From: Gnetum montanum
Taxonomy: Eukaryota > Streptophyta > Gnetopsida > Gnetales > Gnetaceae
Length of the DNA: 64,000 nucleotides
Assembly: GCA_015680685.1 (NCBI GenBank)
Contig: MNCI01002656.1
Location: 189,910-253,909, forward strand
Direction: 5' to 3'
Part shown: positions 33,100-44,699 of the stretch, piece after piece
Numbering within the stretch: position 1 is the first letter of the stretch
How the letters are laid out: each line of letters begins with the position of its first letter
Notes under the pieces: model-generated
What the model was told of the DNA's origin: nothing
What the model saw: the letters and a program-made list of their open reading frames with translations, nothing else
Databases searched by the model: none
Program-made: the position numbers and the translations under genes

Positions 33100-35330
33100 T
33101 ATTCCAACTTCACATTTATTTTCCCACCAGGATGAATATTTTAGATGGAGGGACTTACAAGGAAACAATGTCTGATCACCAAAATAATTACCATAATCTA
33201 TGCTTCAAGCAGCCCTCCTGAGATCAAATGTTGATCATATATAAGAAACATATTAAGTTACCAAAAATATGACTAGTTCATAGCATTCAATAGAGGCTTA
33301 AGTAGGAAAGGATGCTATTAACAAGATATGAATAAGAGAAAGGAAAGAAAAAACCACAAATGATCATTCTTAATGAGAAAGAAGATGAGTTGTGTAAAGC
33401 TTAAAAGTCTTTAAAAACTAAAAGATCTAGCTCTTAGACACCAGTAATATGTATTAAACATCTGGTTAATATAATGTAACCTTTAGCTCTTGCAAAAATT
33501 CCTAGAAGAGATGAGGTAGACTTCAAACTTAAAGGGAATTTCAAGCCTAATACCTCTGACAAATCTAGAAGAGATGAATCTAGGAGTCACAAAAGGAGAA
33601 CCAACCAACATCATTCTCCAACTCCCTTATCATCTTCATAACACTCATCCAAAGACTCTAATAAGAGAGAACAAAAATCAAGTGATCAAGATAAGGAAAG
33701 GAGAAAAAATCATGAGAGGCATATCCATGGAAGAAGATATCTTGAAGAGTGGGAGATGATGAATAAGACAGAGAAAGAAAAATAAATCATGAGAGAATAG
33801 AGTATCATGAGCATCAAAGGGGTCATCACTATAATAGAGCATATGAACCCAAAGACTACGAAGAATCACTATTGGTCACTCAAGGTATGATTAACATCAG
33901 GGAAGTAGTATACATACCTACTAAACATATAAGGGATAGTCGCATCAAGATACTTGACATGAATAATATTCTAAAGTTTAAGGGAGGACATAATGTAGAT
34001 CTGCAACATCATATTTAAGCATTCCATGAGTTCTACACCCTACAAAATATAAAAAATGATTGGTGGAAATTAAATTTATTTCCTAGAATACTTATAAAGG
34101 AAGTAGAGAGCTAGTATAAATCCTTAGAACTGGAATTAATTTAAAGATGGAGTATTATGCTAGAGCTCTTAAATGATAAATATCAATCTTATTCTAGATT
34201 ATAAAATTTAAGAAAATCAATCAAAGGGTGAAATTAAGGAACACATGAATCCCTTGATGTAGTAATGAGTAGATACTATTCACTATTACATAGATGTTGA
34301 GACCATAGATTTTTCCAAAGGGAACAAGTATGGTACATCATCAATGGATTAAGGAATAAAATAAGAGAGACCCTTGGATTATATGCCTAAGGAAGACTAT
34401 CAGAGATAACAGCTCATCGAATTCAAAGGTTATTAGATTAACTAGTAGAAGAAGGAGAGATGCACAAAAGAGAATCAACTAAACAATAAAATAGACATCC
34501 AACTATAAGAAAAAAATATGTAAGTATATGTGAAATACAAGAAGAGAAAACATTAGAAGATGTGATCCAACAAAAGACTCTACCTATTCAGAAATTAGTA
34601 AATGAGACTACAACAAAGGTAGATAAAATGCGAGACTCTATGGATGAAAATTTGCTACAACATTGAAGATGGTAGAAGAAAAAACTAAATACATTTTCAA
34701 AAATGATAAGAACATGAAGAAGAAAAAGGATAATGGATGTGAAAATTATAAAAATAAAGGAAAAGTTACTACAGTAGAGGAAGTTACAAACTTAAATTTT
34801 GAAGATGACACAAGTTGCAAAGTGTGCCAATATAAACATCCTAAGGGATGTTGTCCTATTATGGACCACTTGTAAGAGTCCAAGGCATACATACTTAAAT
34901 TGAAATTTGTTAAAAATTAATGCCTAACTAATTACCTTATCTACAAGGTAATTACATGTTGTCCTATGAAAAATGGTATTATCCAAGTATGGCTTACCCT
35001 CAACCATAGGAATAATACCAACAGTAGTGACAATAACCACTGTCTTAAGGGATGCCACCGCTAAGGCAACAGTATCCATATTAGCAGTCAGATCCATATG
35101 GATACTATGTACAACATCCTATATCTCTTGAAAGCATGTTCATGCTTCTTCTCCCTATTATCTAGCCAAATATTATAGGCTTACAACCCCATGCATGGAG
35201 TCACAACCTTATGTGCCTTAACTAACAGTAGGTTCATCTTATGAAGCTCCCAATCACTTACCACTAGAACCATGATCAGTGATGCAAGGAGAAATGCCAA
35301 CGCAACCATAGTAGAAAATTTCTTTAACTT
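33100..35330 (+). pseudogene. gag of element G, heavily decayed
   Basis: Plus strand, continuing from 11721. Recognisable in order: a HQDEYFRWRDLQGN-like block near 33130, an Arg/Ser/His-rich segment (33590-33890), MINIREVVYIPTKHIRDSRI near 33900, LQNIKNDWWKLNLFPRILI, a charged linker, zinc knuckle CKVCQYKHPKGCC near 34830 (C-x2-C-x3-H-x4-C), SYPQ-type Pro/Gln/Tyr tail near 35030, and GEMPTQP near 35290. Most similar to gag of F. It hosts element B. Its 3' end fades between 35330 and 35600. Confidence 0.75.
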
Positions 35331-35809
35331 ACACATACCCTTGATTAGATCAAGTTCTTATCTTATTAGGATGGTAGAGTTACAAAAATTTTCAAAAGGA
35401 ATCCCTCTTAGGTCTTATACCATTATAACCCTTCACATTTATCATTTTTGTTCTTATTTATGGCTTAAAATAGTTAGTATTGTCTATTAGAAGAATTATT
35501 TAAGTATTTCTAGCCCTAGTTTGATTGATTTATTAGAAAATATTCATTTTTTGTTAGTACTTACCCTTATGTATATCTTCTAGGCATTAGAAACTTTTGA
35601 CCCAAATTGCAACGATATCTTGCTAAGTAACCCCCAACAACTAAGGTAAGACCTCTGGGATCAACAAGGTTAAAAACAATTTTAGAATCACAGCTATGAG
35701 GGTGAAGTTATGGCTTGTGGAAGTTTGTGCATAAGAACTTTGAGAAAAAAAACTGCAAAAATCTCCCTTGCTACAAATGAAAAAGTGATGAAAAATAACT
35801 CACCACACC

Positions 35810-36400
35810 TATATATACTTTTTGTATTAGTGCAACATTGTAGATCATACATTGTAGATCCTGCGCACGTCCGCTAGACTCCACCCAGATGCGGGGGATT
35901 CGTCGCCGGACCGGCGCAGGCGCGAGGCTCTTCTGCAGGGGTTCCAGCAGGTCGTGAACTTCGTCGACACGGAGGATCATCGGGCCACCTTGGACATGCT
36001 CCATGAGTTGGAGTTGCCTCGGTGTGCCTGCCACCAGTTGCCGACTCACCCCTAGCCCTTCCCCTCTCTCCCTTGTTCCCGCCCCTTCCTTGTTGGGTTC
36101 GTCGTGGGTGTGGGGTGTGCCCCCCCCGTGTTATGGGGGTGCACCTCCCCCCCCATGTTGGGGGGGGGGGGTCTTTTGAACGTCTGTACGGCTTCGAGGT
36201 TTTCGGCTGCCTGGTGGGGGTCGACATGGTTTTTCACTGTCTTTTGTGGGGGCCCGGGGCTCACCCCCCACTTGTACTTGTACTTGTATAGTCGTGTACC
36301 TTTCTTTTAGTAATACATTCCCGAACATTCTCTCAAAAAAAAAAAAACATTGTAGATCATACATTGTAGATGCAACATTGTAGCTACAATGTCACCACAA
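35810..36400 (-). promoter_or_regulatory. U3-like module of F: CTACAATGT repeats next to a TATA stretch
   Basis: Setting the LINE aside, the minus strand reads at least four CTACAATGT motifs, two within ATCTACAATG, then about 20 bases later GTATATATAGG. Placement matches the GATATC/TATA module inside element C (6985-7075), but with a different repeated motif. Confidence 0.4.
35860..36346 (+). mobile_element. 5'-truncated LINE-like insertion with poly(A) and 25-bp target duplication
   Basis: 487 bases ending in 12 A residues, flanked by a perfect 25-base duplication (35835-35859 and 36347-36371). GC content is visibly far above the surroundings, with C and G runs. One frame near its start reads LLQGFQQVVNFVDTEDHRAT and ends at a stop near 36053, plausibly the C-terminal tail of a LINE ORF2; the rest would be 3' UTR (TTAGTAATACATT before the tail). 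A processed transcript of another gene cannot be excluded. It is the only strongly GC-rich segment of the window. Confidence 0.78.
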
Positions 36401-38072
36401 AATTTTCAAAATTTCTCATTGATTTTTTGTAGAAAAAATGAGTCAACTAGAATGTGTGGAAGATATGAAGCTTGTATAAAGGATCATGAGCTATGAATGA
36501 TGCACAATTTTCCAAGATTTGACAGTTGAAGTGGATGAGGAAGGAATCTTAGGCAAAGAAAGTTTGTTGGATGGACAAGAGTTGGGCAATTAAGTTTTTG
36601 AGATAAGGATAGATTTTTGAGTGGTAAGGGAAGTATTATGAGATTTTTGATTATTCTAGAAGATACAAGGTAATGTGAAATTACTTGCCAAGTATGAAAT
36701 ACAAGACTTATACATGTGGGTCCTCCCCAAAGTAGGCCCCAATCCTTAATGCTCTTGTATAACCATGCCTAAAAGTGTCCTTATGCACTCAAGAAGTTGA
36801 ATGTAAGTCATACTTGTTTGGAAAAACACACATCTTAGTATTATTGGATTAGAAAAATATTGCTATATCACACAAAATCACAAGTTATGATTAACTATAC
36901 AGTGAAATGAGATGGACTTCAGAAGGGATTGTTGAGGTTGGAATGTGAGGTGTCTTACCATAGGCATAATGAATTCTTGTGTGTTATTGTGGTTAAAGTA
37001 ATTATTAGCCTATTTTTTCAAGATTCAAACTAAGTATAGACCACTTCTAGTGACATCATATTATAGGTTCACAACTATAAGACTACCACTATTGCAAAGA
37101 GTATTACCACTTGGCATATTGTCCAAGGGAGGAGTTTATTCATTGCACTTATTTATTTTTTAGATTCTTGAGAAGCCACCTACCTTCAGGCATGGGTAAC
37201 ATGTCTTTCTAGTGGGACAACTAGAAATTTAGTTTGTGCATAGATCTTATTTTTCACTATGTTAACCTTACCAAAGGACTACCTTGAAGCATAGGTAACA
37301 TGTCTTTTTAATGACATAGTAAGGCAACACTTATGGTACTCTTACTCCAATTTTTCATTATATCTACAAGGATATAATACATCTTTAGCAATAGGATAGA
37401 TCTCATAGTAGTAACTCAAGAAAATCCACAAATCTCCTTGATGTCACACCCTTTGCAGTCCCACTTTGTTCTTTACTCTTCGGTCTAGACATAATGATCA
37501 CAAGTTTATTCTAATTTTTATTATGAGAAGAATACCATTATGACCATGGTAAGAACCTCTTATTACTAGAATGAATGGTGGATGTTGTGGTCTCATTGTA
37601 TAAATAATCAGTTCCTTATGATCGGTCATATAGAGAAATCTTCACCTTATTGGACTACATCTTTCCTTATTCAATTAATAGAAATATGTATAAGTATAAT
37701 GAAAACAAAACATGAAAAATTAGAAAAGATATCTAAAAATTAGAAAAATCAAAAATGAAAATTTTTTAAAGAATTAGAAAATGTCAACAAATAGTAAAAT
37801 TTTAAGAAATGGAAAAGTATAAAAGAATGAAAAGATATCAAAGAATATGAAAATTATTAAGAAATATGAAAAATTATAACAAGAATTGATAAACCAAAAA
37901 GAATTGTAAAACAAAAAATTAAAAAACACTTATTAATTCCTAGATCAGAATAAGGCATCTCCCCCACAATTGAACTCATGGGCGAGTGTTTGGAAAATGC
38001 ATCCTAGTTCCCCTAGATTATACACTTAAGGTTTCTCACTTACCATCTTTAGTGATTTAATTTTTTAGTTAT

Positions 38073-38890
38073 TGATGAACGGAGAGGTACCCCTATGCTC
38101 AACCATACGAATATGAGCATTTCACGCATGATCCAGTCAAATTCCAAGGACTAAGTGCCTATTTTCCTTTGTGGAACAATAACGGGTTGGTTAATCATTG
38201 TCTTCCCAAACTTGTATGTCACAGTTGTATGGTTAAGTAAGCTTTAAGCATATGATTTATTTAGATTTTATGTGTTTTATATCTTGCACTAGTAAGGAGG
38301 GGGAGAGAGATAACTAAGTAACTAATCTAATTCAACTACTCATTAACTAAGTTCTAATTACTCCTAACGCTAGTATTTGTTCCCACTTGTCATATACATC
38401 CTGAACTAGTGCAACGTTGCTGGGATTAACAAATGCTAATCATTATTGGGTTACCAAGCGCTACATGCATGCTTGAAGTGGTTGTACTGACTGTGTTTAA
38501 TTAAGAGAGTTGTAGGGTGAGAGAAATCATTAATCAACTAGGAAATTTTTAAATAATAATTAACACTAATTAATCTATTTTGAATGCTGCAAGGTTTATC
38601 ATAGAGTTCATCTTTATTTCCATACACAAAGTGTGCTTAGTTACACAATGCTCGAATAAATATTCCTTCACTCTATGACTCCTACTGCAGGCACGCAAAA
38701 ATAGTTCTAACTCTAGAGGGAAAAAGTGGCAAGATTTTGGCTAAGGGACTAACTATCTAATGTGAAAACCAAGAGCATCACATCTTATTTATAGGCGAGG
38801 AGACAAGCCCCGATATCGGGTATCCGACATTGCATGGTTGGATCCGATATTGTAGACCCAATATCGCGGATGCAATATTGCGGTTCATTA
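38073..38890 (-). repeat. Solo LTR inserted in element F
   Basis: 818 bases, TGATGAACGGAGAGG...GGTTCATTA, flanked by a perfect GTTAT duplication (38068-38072 and 38891-38895). No primer site or polypurine tract adjoins it. D-type LTR with TATA near 38790 and GATATC/CAATATCG sites at 38810-38880. Confidence 0.85.
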
Positions 38891-38895
38891 GTTAT

Positions 38896-41650
38896 CATCC
38901 CATGTAGTCTTGATGGTACTTGAATTTTGATCATCTAAGTCCTTATTTTTTTCTATTGGTGTATGATTATGGTTTAATATTTTCTTTTGTAAGTTCTCAG
39001 TTGGTGTCATTTTCTTAGAAGATCAATTAATAAGTGGATCAAATTATTCCATGCATGTTTTGGACAATTTTAAGTTCTTAGTTTTTGACCACTAAGTGTC
39101 ATTTGGTTTAGTAGCCCATGTTCTTTCTTGTGTACACACACTTGTTTTTTACATGTTTTGTGGACTGGTGTAATGATTGTGTTGACATTCTAATGTTTCA
39201 GTTCACAACTACACCCTATGCTATTAGTAGTAATACATGGAATCCACTACGTATGTATGGCTTTGTATGTGTATTCCTTAGAGATTTCGATAGATAAATC
39301 TCTCATGCTTAACTTAGCATCAATTGTGCTAAGCCACACTCTTCCCATAATGATAGGAAATTCCCTATTATCATTTTTCACATAAATTACAAGAAAGTCT
39401 GCTAGATAAGACCACCCATTGATGGTGGTCACCACATCTTCTATCTATCCTAAAGGAATGATGACAAATTATTCTACATGCTCCAACCTTGTATTGCACT
39501 TCTTTAAGGGTGGTAGGTTCCATGCCTTGTATGTTTCTTGAGAGATCAAATTTACCCTGTAACCTGAGTCTAGTAGAGCTTTGCATGGTAAATTTTCATC
39601 TACTTGTAAATAAATCAAAGTAACACCTAGATCAATTCTTTTGTTAGGGAGTGGTATTGCCTTTATCTAGTCTATGACTATTTCTGTGAGCATGATAGTT
39701 TTCAGCTGCTAAGTTGACCATTGTGAAAGCATGGGATTTGTTAGAGGATTTGTCATAAGAGGAACTTGTCTTGATGAAGTTTTAATTTTACAAACCTTTT
39801 TTGGACTTGTCCTAAAGAAAGGATGTTTCTTAGTTTTTCCATTAGGACTGTTGGCCAGATCCTCTATTTATACATTCATTGCCCTTATAGCACACTTTTG
39901 TTGCTATTGTGATGGAAGTTCTCCCTACATAGCAGGTGGTGGCATAGGTGATAAAGAATTAGAAGGGGGATTTGATGGGCTAATTTTTGGTAAATGTGCA
40001 TAATGATTGTGATTCATCCTTGAAGTAGTAGGCCTATAGTATTCTGGTGGATAGTAAGAAGAAGAAGTTTAAACTAAAGTATTTCCTAGAGATATTGGAC
40101 ATTGAACATAATATCCATAAGGGTCTAGTTGCCTATATGGATATTGTTGCCTTGGAGGTGGCATTACCCATGTTTGTGGTTGCTACCACTATTGTTCGTG
40201 TTGCTCTTGTGGTTGTTGGTAGGCTTTGCTTGCATAATATATTGGCTAGAAAGGTTTCCTTATATTACCTTGAGGATACGGTAGCCTTCTACGCATCTAC
40301 TTTTTAACAAAGGTTGGATTGATTACATATACCCCAGATTCTTACAAGTGGATCATAATAGGGTAATATCCATTAGGATGTTCATGCTAGCAAACCTTAC
40401 ATCCTTCCTTGTCCTCTAAACTAGAGTTATTATACCCTTCAATGATAGCAACTTCTCCTTTGTACTTATAACTTTATTGTCCATAATCTCTTTTCTTCTT
40501 CCTTTCCTTATCCTTGTTAAGTGCTTGTTCAATATTTTCTTCCAAAATCTTTAGGGTTGTGGCAAATTTTTCATCCACTAAATCCCAAATTTTTTCTCCC
40601 TTAGTTGCTATATCATTTACCAATTTTTGGATATGTAGAGTATTTTTCTAAATAACATCTTCCTAGGTTTCATCATTTTACTTGTCACATATATGCACAT
40701 CACGTTTCCTTACTGATGGTTCTCTGTTGTACTCTTCAGTTTACTCTCTCTTCTTTAGTTCTCCTTCCTCCTTCTCTACTTAATTAATTAATCTTTGAAT
40801 CTAATGGATGGTCATCTCTGATAGGCATCATTGTGCATAAACCTCAAGTGTCTCTCTAGTTTTGTTTCTTAATCCATTTACTATGTGCCTTAGTTGTTCA
40901 TTTTGTGATAATCCATGGCTTGGAAATTTGTGTAGTAAGGAATAGTATCTATCCATTTCTACATTAAGGGATTCATGTGTCCCTTACTTCCATCCTTGGA
41001 TCTACTTCCTTAAGTTTGACACTCGTGAGTAAGTTTGATATTTATCATTGAAGAGCTCTGGCATGGTACTTCCTCTCCTTATTGATTTCAGTTCAATGAT
41101 CTATATCAACTTTTAGCTTCTTTCACAAGTATCCTTGGGAACAACTTTAATTTTTGCTAGTCACTTTCTATGTTTTTTATGGTGCAGGCATCATGGAATG
41201 CTTGAAGGTGGTGTTGTGGATCAACATTGTAACCACTCAAATTTGGGCATATTTTTCATGTCCAGCCACTTTATGTAGCTACCCCTTACATGCCTAGTTA
41301 GTATGTAGATAGCTTCCCTAATATTGATCATATTTCAGGTTGCCAATAGGGGTTCTTCATGGTGCTTGGGTTTGTAAGTTCTATTGTAGTGGTGCCTGCT
41401 TTGGTGCTCATAACTTTCTCTATCTTCACGCATATCCCTGTGTCTTCTTGGTCCATAATCTTCATCTTCCATGCTAGAATGCGTTAGGTGATGGCCATAA
41501 TGATCATGAGCCCTTCGTACTTCCCTGTCATGGTCCTAGTACCTTTGTCTCCTCCTATCAGAGTCCACTGATGATCTTGATGATGAAGATGAAGTAGTAG
41601 GAGAATGATGTTGGCTTGTTCTCCTTCTTTGACTATCGATGCTGTAAAAG
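38896..41650 (-). pseudogene. gag-protease of element F, heavily decayed
   Basis: Minus strand, from about 41640: Ser/Arg-rich block (SSSSSRSSVDSDRRR), HYNRTYKPKHHEEPLLAT, MINIREAIYILTRHVRG near 41330, a zinc-knuckle region near 40390 and a Pro/Tyr/Gln tail near 40150. Protease at 39247-39600: LLDSGYRVNLISQETYKAW with D-S-G intact, TTINGWSYLADFLVI and PIIMGRVWLSTIDAKL. No RT follows; 38896-39240 is non-coding and leads into the shared module beyond the solo LTR. Gag is closest to G. Confidence 0.72.
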
Positions 41651-41939
41651 TGAAGAATGACATTAGGACATTGAAAGTTGGTTTGACATAGAATGTTAGA
41701 AGCTAGAAGCAGAATCGATGCTAGAGCTATTAAAGTTTGAAACTAGAAGAAGAGTCAAAATAATACTATTGATGATGCAACATGATATTTGTAGCAAGCT
41801 AGAGATATAAATCAAAAAATGCATTATAGATGATGCATGAAATTGAATCTGGATTGTTGAAAATAGCTTTAAATATTGAAAATCCATAGAATCTACCTAG
41901 GTCTCTAAATTATAAAGAAAAAGCTAAATTAGGTAGAAC
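41651..41939. other. Stretch without recognisable gene
   Basis: AT-rich sequence between the gag start of F and the integrase remnant; a 63-codon minus-strand open stretch has no recognisable motif. No LTR or primer site of F is seen here, so F is truncated at its 5' end. Confidence 0.5.
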
Positions 41940-42560
41940 ATTACTCCCTCTTGATAGATACTATTGAAGAGCTAAAGTAGGTTCCATCAAGAAAAGACAT
42001 GAGCAAGTATATACTTGCAATAGGATTAGATGAAGTGGGATGATAAGGAAGAAAATCTACAGCATCCCTGATCTACCTACCATGGAGTGCTACACCATAG
42101 AAGTGGGCTATGGCTATATCCTAGTAAGCACACATGAAAATATAGATATAGCACTCCCTAACCCTCTCAATTCTCTTAATCACATTCTCGATGAAGTAAA
42201 GTAGAGATACTCCACATATGAAGTGGGAGTTAGTGGAACATAAAGAAACAACTTCTAACTACTTAGTAAAGTACTTCATAGAAGTTATAATGAATTGGTG
42301 CTCGATAGATGAAGGAGGGCTAATAGCACCAATGAGATCCAAATCCCATGTTTGAAAGGACCATGTAATCTAATACATCTTAAGCTCCTATGAAGAAATG
42401 TAGATGAGAGAGCCATGCTTTTGGTAAGTATCGCATATGTTGATGAATTGATAAGAATCTTTGGCTAAGGTTGGCTACCAAAAGCTTAAAGAAATGATGT
42501 AAGAATAACTAGGAAGTGTAAACCTAAGTGTCTACCATACACTTCTTGAAACACCACAAA
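41940..42560 (-). pseudogene. Ty3/gypsy integrase remnant
   Basis: The minus strand gives YWWPTLAKDSYQFINICDT, YQKHGSLIY, FQTWDLDLIGAISPPSS and FIITSMKYFTK, the zinc-binding and first catalytic-Asp regions of a gypsy integrase, with several stops. It belongs to an element that is otherwise not identifiable here. Confidence 0.7.
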
Positions 42561-42639
42561 AATTTACATGTTGTAACCAGTTCTCATCATATAGCCTTCA
42601 ACCCATGAAACCTAAGATAAAACTTTGTTATAAATGTGA

Positions 42640-44690
42640 ATATTATAACCATGGGGGCCAATCTCACATGTTTCATACTTTTGGTGCCTAAAAAATGCCT
42701 CATAAGTCGTCAAAGTCTCATCCCCCAAGTGAAAAGAGTTACCTAGTATTTATATTTAGGCTTGGGAGGTTAAAAATGCCTTTTGGGATACCAAAAATGG
42801 TAATTTGATAGGTACATACTTTTCTACATTGGAAACACCTACTAGGAGGTAAACCTCACCTATCTCTAATGTTTGGGTGGCGGGGGCGGGGGATGTGGAA
42901 TGGGGTACAACCTTCGTTCTCAGTGTGGAAACTTTACCTCTTAGCATGGAAGTTTCATCCCAACATGGAGGCTTCACCTCTAGTGTAGAAATTACATGCC
43001 CCTATCATGGAAGCAACATGATCAAGATTTCTACACTCTATTAACTTCAAGGTTGACCAACCACTCTAGCAAGGATGGTAGAAGGCTTAGTGTGGAAGAA
43101 AAGGCCAATGTAGATGGTGTGCCCCTATTACTATTTATATTAAACAAAATGGCCATAGGGATTTGATGCTTAATATATGTGGAACCCCAAAATTTGGACA
43201 CCCATCTCACCTGTATGTGATTGAAATTTGTAGCCAATATGTCAGCCAATTTGTAGCAAAAATCATGGCTAAATCCCAACATCCTTTTTGGGTTCCATAC
43301 TTTGGCATTTTGGGCATGATTACACTTTTGGCTTCTAAGAGCACTTGCAGAAACAAAACTTCTTAGAGCCTCTTAGCATGGAACCTCTATAGGCCTTTTA
43401 TCCCCCTTGTTACTCCCCTAAGATTTGTGGGTTTTTGGTCTCTATGCTGCACTTCTTGGATTCCCAACTCCTAGCATGAAGCATTTTTACAACCAAATCC
43501 CCCACTCTTCTCACCCCCAATAGTGACCAAAGTTGTAGATTTTAAGTTGCAATAGAGGAGTTTCAATAACATCAAGAGTGGCTAAGCACCTATATCATGG
43601 AGCATATCACATTGACTTCAATGAGTTCTGAACTCTTATCCTAGTGAACCCTTTTTTGCTCTCTTATGAGCAACTCTTGTACACATCCTTGAAATTTTTC
43701 TTTATTTGTTTAAATAAAGTTTCAAAATTTTAGTTTGTGTGAAATCTATTTTTCCCTTGGTTTCTAGATCTACTTTCTTTTCATTTATATCATCATACAT
43801 TTTGCATTCTATAAGTCCCTAGGTGATCTATCGGACCATCTAGGGCACCTTGAATTCCATTTTTAGAGGCCTTGGGGATTCAAGGTTGAGGTTGTTGCAC
43901 CAAATCTTTTGATTTTTTAGTGATTGATTTTTTCAATTGCAATAGTTTTTTGGTGCTAGAAAGAGAGCCTCCACCCAATTTCTTTATAAAAAAATTTTCT
44001 TCCTCATTGCCAATGTTGCTTTCCATTTGAAAGTTTTTTAATTTTTTCAGAACAACCTTGGAAATCCCCTCAAAAATCAATGCTATGACTTGTGCCCTTG
44101 TAGCAAAAGCCTTAGTGTGAAAGTTGTAGGTGTTTGGGTGCTTTAATTTTTCACAACACTTACTGTGAATTTTCAAACCCAAGGCTAGCATTGATACCAT
44201 TCCCCCCTTTGGCTATCTCTTTTTTTAATTTTTTAATGTTGGTGGTGCAACCCTTCTAGAAGCCATCAAACTTCCAAAAATTAGCTAAAACCCCATCTTT
44301 CCTAATTGAGAAAAGTGGCAGCCTGCCAAAATAAATTTCTAATTAAAAAATATAACTTTCCACTTGGTTTCTAGCACCCTCCTTCATCAACGTTGGAATA
44401 GAAAAGTGTGAGATCCCTCCATCTCACCCCCTTCCTTCCCCCTTGCCACACCCAACGTAGAGGTAGTTGGGAAGCCAACATGGGTGAAGTTTGTTGTAAC
44501 CTTTTCACCTTTTCATTTTTGGTAAAGGGTTATAACCCCCCTTATCCCTCACTTGTTATTTATATTAAGTGCTTTGTTTCTAGCCATTTTTTCTTCTTTT
44601 GATCATTTTTGAATTTCATTTGCTAGAATTTACCCATATTCTTACCATCTATAGCCTTTCTCAAGCCTTTTTTCACATTATAACCATGTC
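42640..44690. repeat. Non-coding block with recurring GCATGGAA / TGTGGAA motifs
   Basis: No gene. Motifs TAGCATGGAA, AACATGGA, AGTGTGGAA and CCTAGCATG recur, as in the array at 53560-57000, so both blocks may derive from one Tat-like element (UTR or LTR). A possible polyadenylation region (AAATAAAG) is near 43720. A local G run lies at 42877-42890. LTR boundaries could not be set. Confidence 0.45.
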
Positions 44691-44699
44691 TTTTTGTAG

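Larger units (their letters stand above)
35331..38072 (-). other. Non-coding region of element F
   Basis: No gene visible apart from the LINE at 35860-36346. 36700-37600 aligns with the shared module of B, C and D (GTGGGTCCTCCCCAAAG at 36717, GGCATGGGTAACATGTC near 37190, GATGTCACACCC near 37440). 37680-37930 is a low-complexity A-rich stretch. Confidence 0.6.

Noticed and set aside
36022-36364. Several overlapping open frames on both strands, rich in Pro/Gly/Arg
   Set aside because: They lie in the GC-rich 3' part of the LINE-like insertion, where stops are rare by composition; no frame has a recognisable domain.
43880-44200. 106-codon Lys/Leu-rich open frame on the minus strand
   Set aside because: No motif, no splice or promoter context, and it lies in low-complexity repeat DNA.
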